Assembly: GCA_905215035.1 (NCBI GenBank)
Contig: CAJMOJ010000049.1
Span: 1 to 15,131, forward strand
DNA: 15,131 nucleotides
Reading direction: 5' to 3'
From: an uncultured bacterium
GTDB taxonomy: Bacteria; Actinomycetota; Coriobacteriia; Coriobacteriales; Eggerthellaceae
The notes under the pieces are model-generated. The model did not search any database and was not told the origin of the DNA. It saw only the letters and a program-made list of their open reading frames with translations. A program made the position numbers and the translations under genes. Positions 14,934-15,131 of the stretch are shown here, piece after piece. Each line of letters opens with the position of its first letter. Within the stretch, counting starts at the first letter, position 1.

Positions 14934-14957
14934 TTTTAACCTAGGTTTTAACCTAGG
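14934..14957. repeat. Two tandem 12-base repeats with a palindrome across the TauE/SafE stop codon
   Basis: TTTTAACCTAGG occurs twice in a row (14934-14945, 14946-14957). The pair forms an inverted repeat CCTAGGTT/AACCTAGG, framed by GCGTC (14929-14933) and GACGC (14957-14961). The minus-strand gene's stop (TTA at 14948-14950) is inside the second unit. The hairpin could weakly terminate both converging transcripts, but no T-run follows it. Confidence 0.8.
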
Positions 14958-15131
14958 ACGCCAAGTTCGTTGATCAGAAGAATAATTCCTGCAAAAACCA
15001 AAAAACCACCAAAAAGGAACCGTAGCGTTCGCTCTGGAACGCGTGGGATGAGCTTAGCTCCTAAAATTGCGCCAGGGATTGAGCCGATAGCGACAGCAAT
15101 ACCAGCAATCCAATTGATGTTTCCTAAAATC
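14948..15131 (-). CDS. C-terminal end of a TauE/SafE (TSUP) family permease (5' end outside window)
   Basis: Reading the minus strand from the right edge gives 60 residues before the stop. They include a glycine-rich helix (NWIAGIAVAIGSIPGAILG), a short basic loop (AKLIPRVPERTLRFLFG) and a last hydrophobic helix (GFLVFAGIILLINELGVL). The pattern G-x2-GA-x2-G followed by PER-LR and a final helix is typical of the C-terminus of TSUP permeases, many of which move sulfite, sulfonates or related anions across the membrane. The gene is convergent with the metal-exporter gene, with 93 bases between their stops. Only the end is visible, so substrate and length are unknown. Confidence 0.8.
   Translation of the reverse strand, partial: ILGNINWIAGIAVAIGSIPGAILGAKLIPRVPERTLRFLFGGFLVFAGIILLINELGVLG

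Overview
The window looks like chromosomal DNA of a Gram-positive, moderately AT-rich actinobacterium of the Coriobacteriia, most likely Atopobiaceae (Atopobium/Lancefieldella/Fannyhessea-like). This is inferred from four things. A groES-groEL operon sits behind a perfect CIRCE operator. The GroEL and GroES sequences are typical in length but diverge at normally invariant spots. There are lipoproteins, zinc-ribbon membrane proteins and a very large wall-type surface protein ending in a TGD-type sorting tail. No phage, IS or CRISPR signature was seen.

Layout. Positions 1-3190 hold four co-directional envelope genes: the end of a two-helix membrane protein, a zinc-ribbon/YARHG membrane protein, an amidase lipoprotein (peptidoglycan hydrolase type) and an unrecognised single-pass membrane protein. 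Positions 3313-5655 hold the heat-shock operon: promoter, CIRCE, a roughly 160-base structured leader, groES, a structured spacer, groEL and a strong intrinsic terminator. A lipoprotein gene of unknown function follows (5855-6421). It lies between two near-identical copies of the sequence block that carries the groEL terminator.

Positions 6577-7096 have no convincing gene. They contain a run of nine G, several hairpins, and a compact roughly 100-base RNA-like fold ending in five T. This region precedes a 1736-residue secreted surface protein (7097-12307) with a signal peptide, a C-type-lectin-like domain, a YDG-type domain, a proline/asparagine-rich linker, about six divergent InlB-B-like repeats, and a membrane-anchor tail with TKTGD in place of LPXTG. 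A clean terminator closes it.

Positions 12457-14854 hold a multi-pass membrane protein whose stop overlaps the start of a TrmH/SpoU-family RNA 2'-O-methyltransferase, and then a putative ArsP_2-type metal exporter with a His/Cys-rich loop. Convergent to these, at the right edge, is the C-terminal end of a TauE/SafE (TSUP) permease on the minus strand. Both convergent genes carry short tandem duplications across their stop codons.

The best candidates for something undescribed are the structured element plus G-run ahead of the adhesin, the duplicated terminator block bracketing the lipoprotein gene, and the zinc-ribbon/YARHG/amidase envelope cluster. All functional statements rest on reading motifs by eye; no database search was possible.
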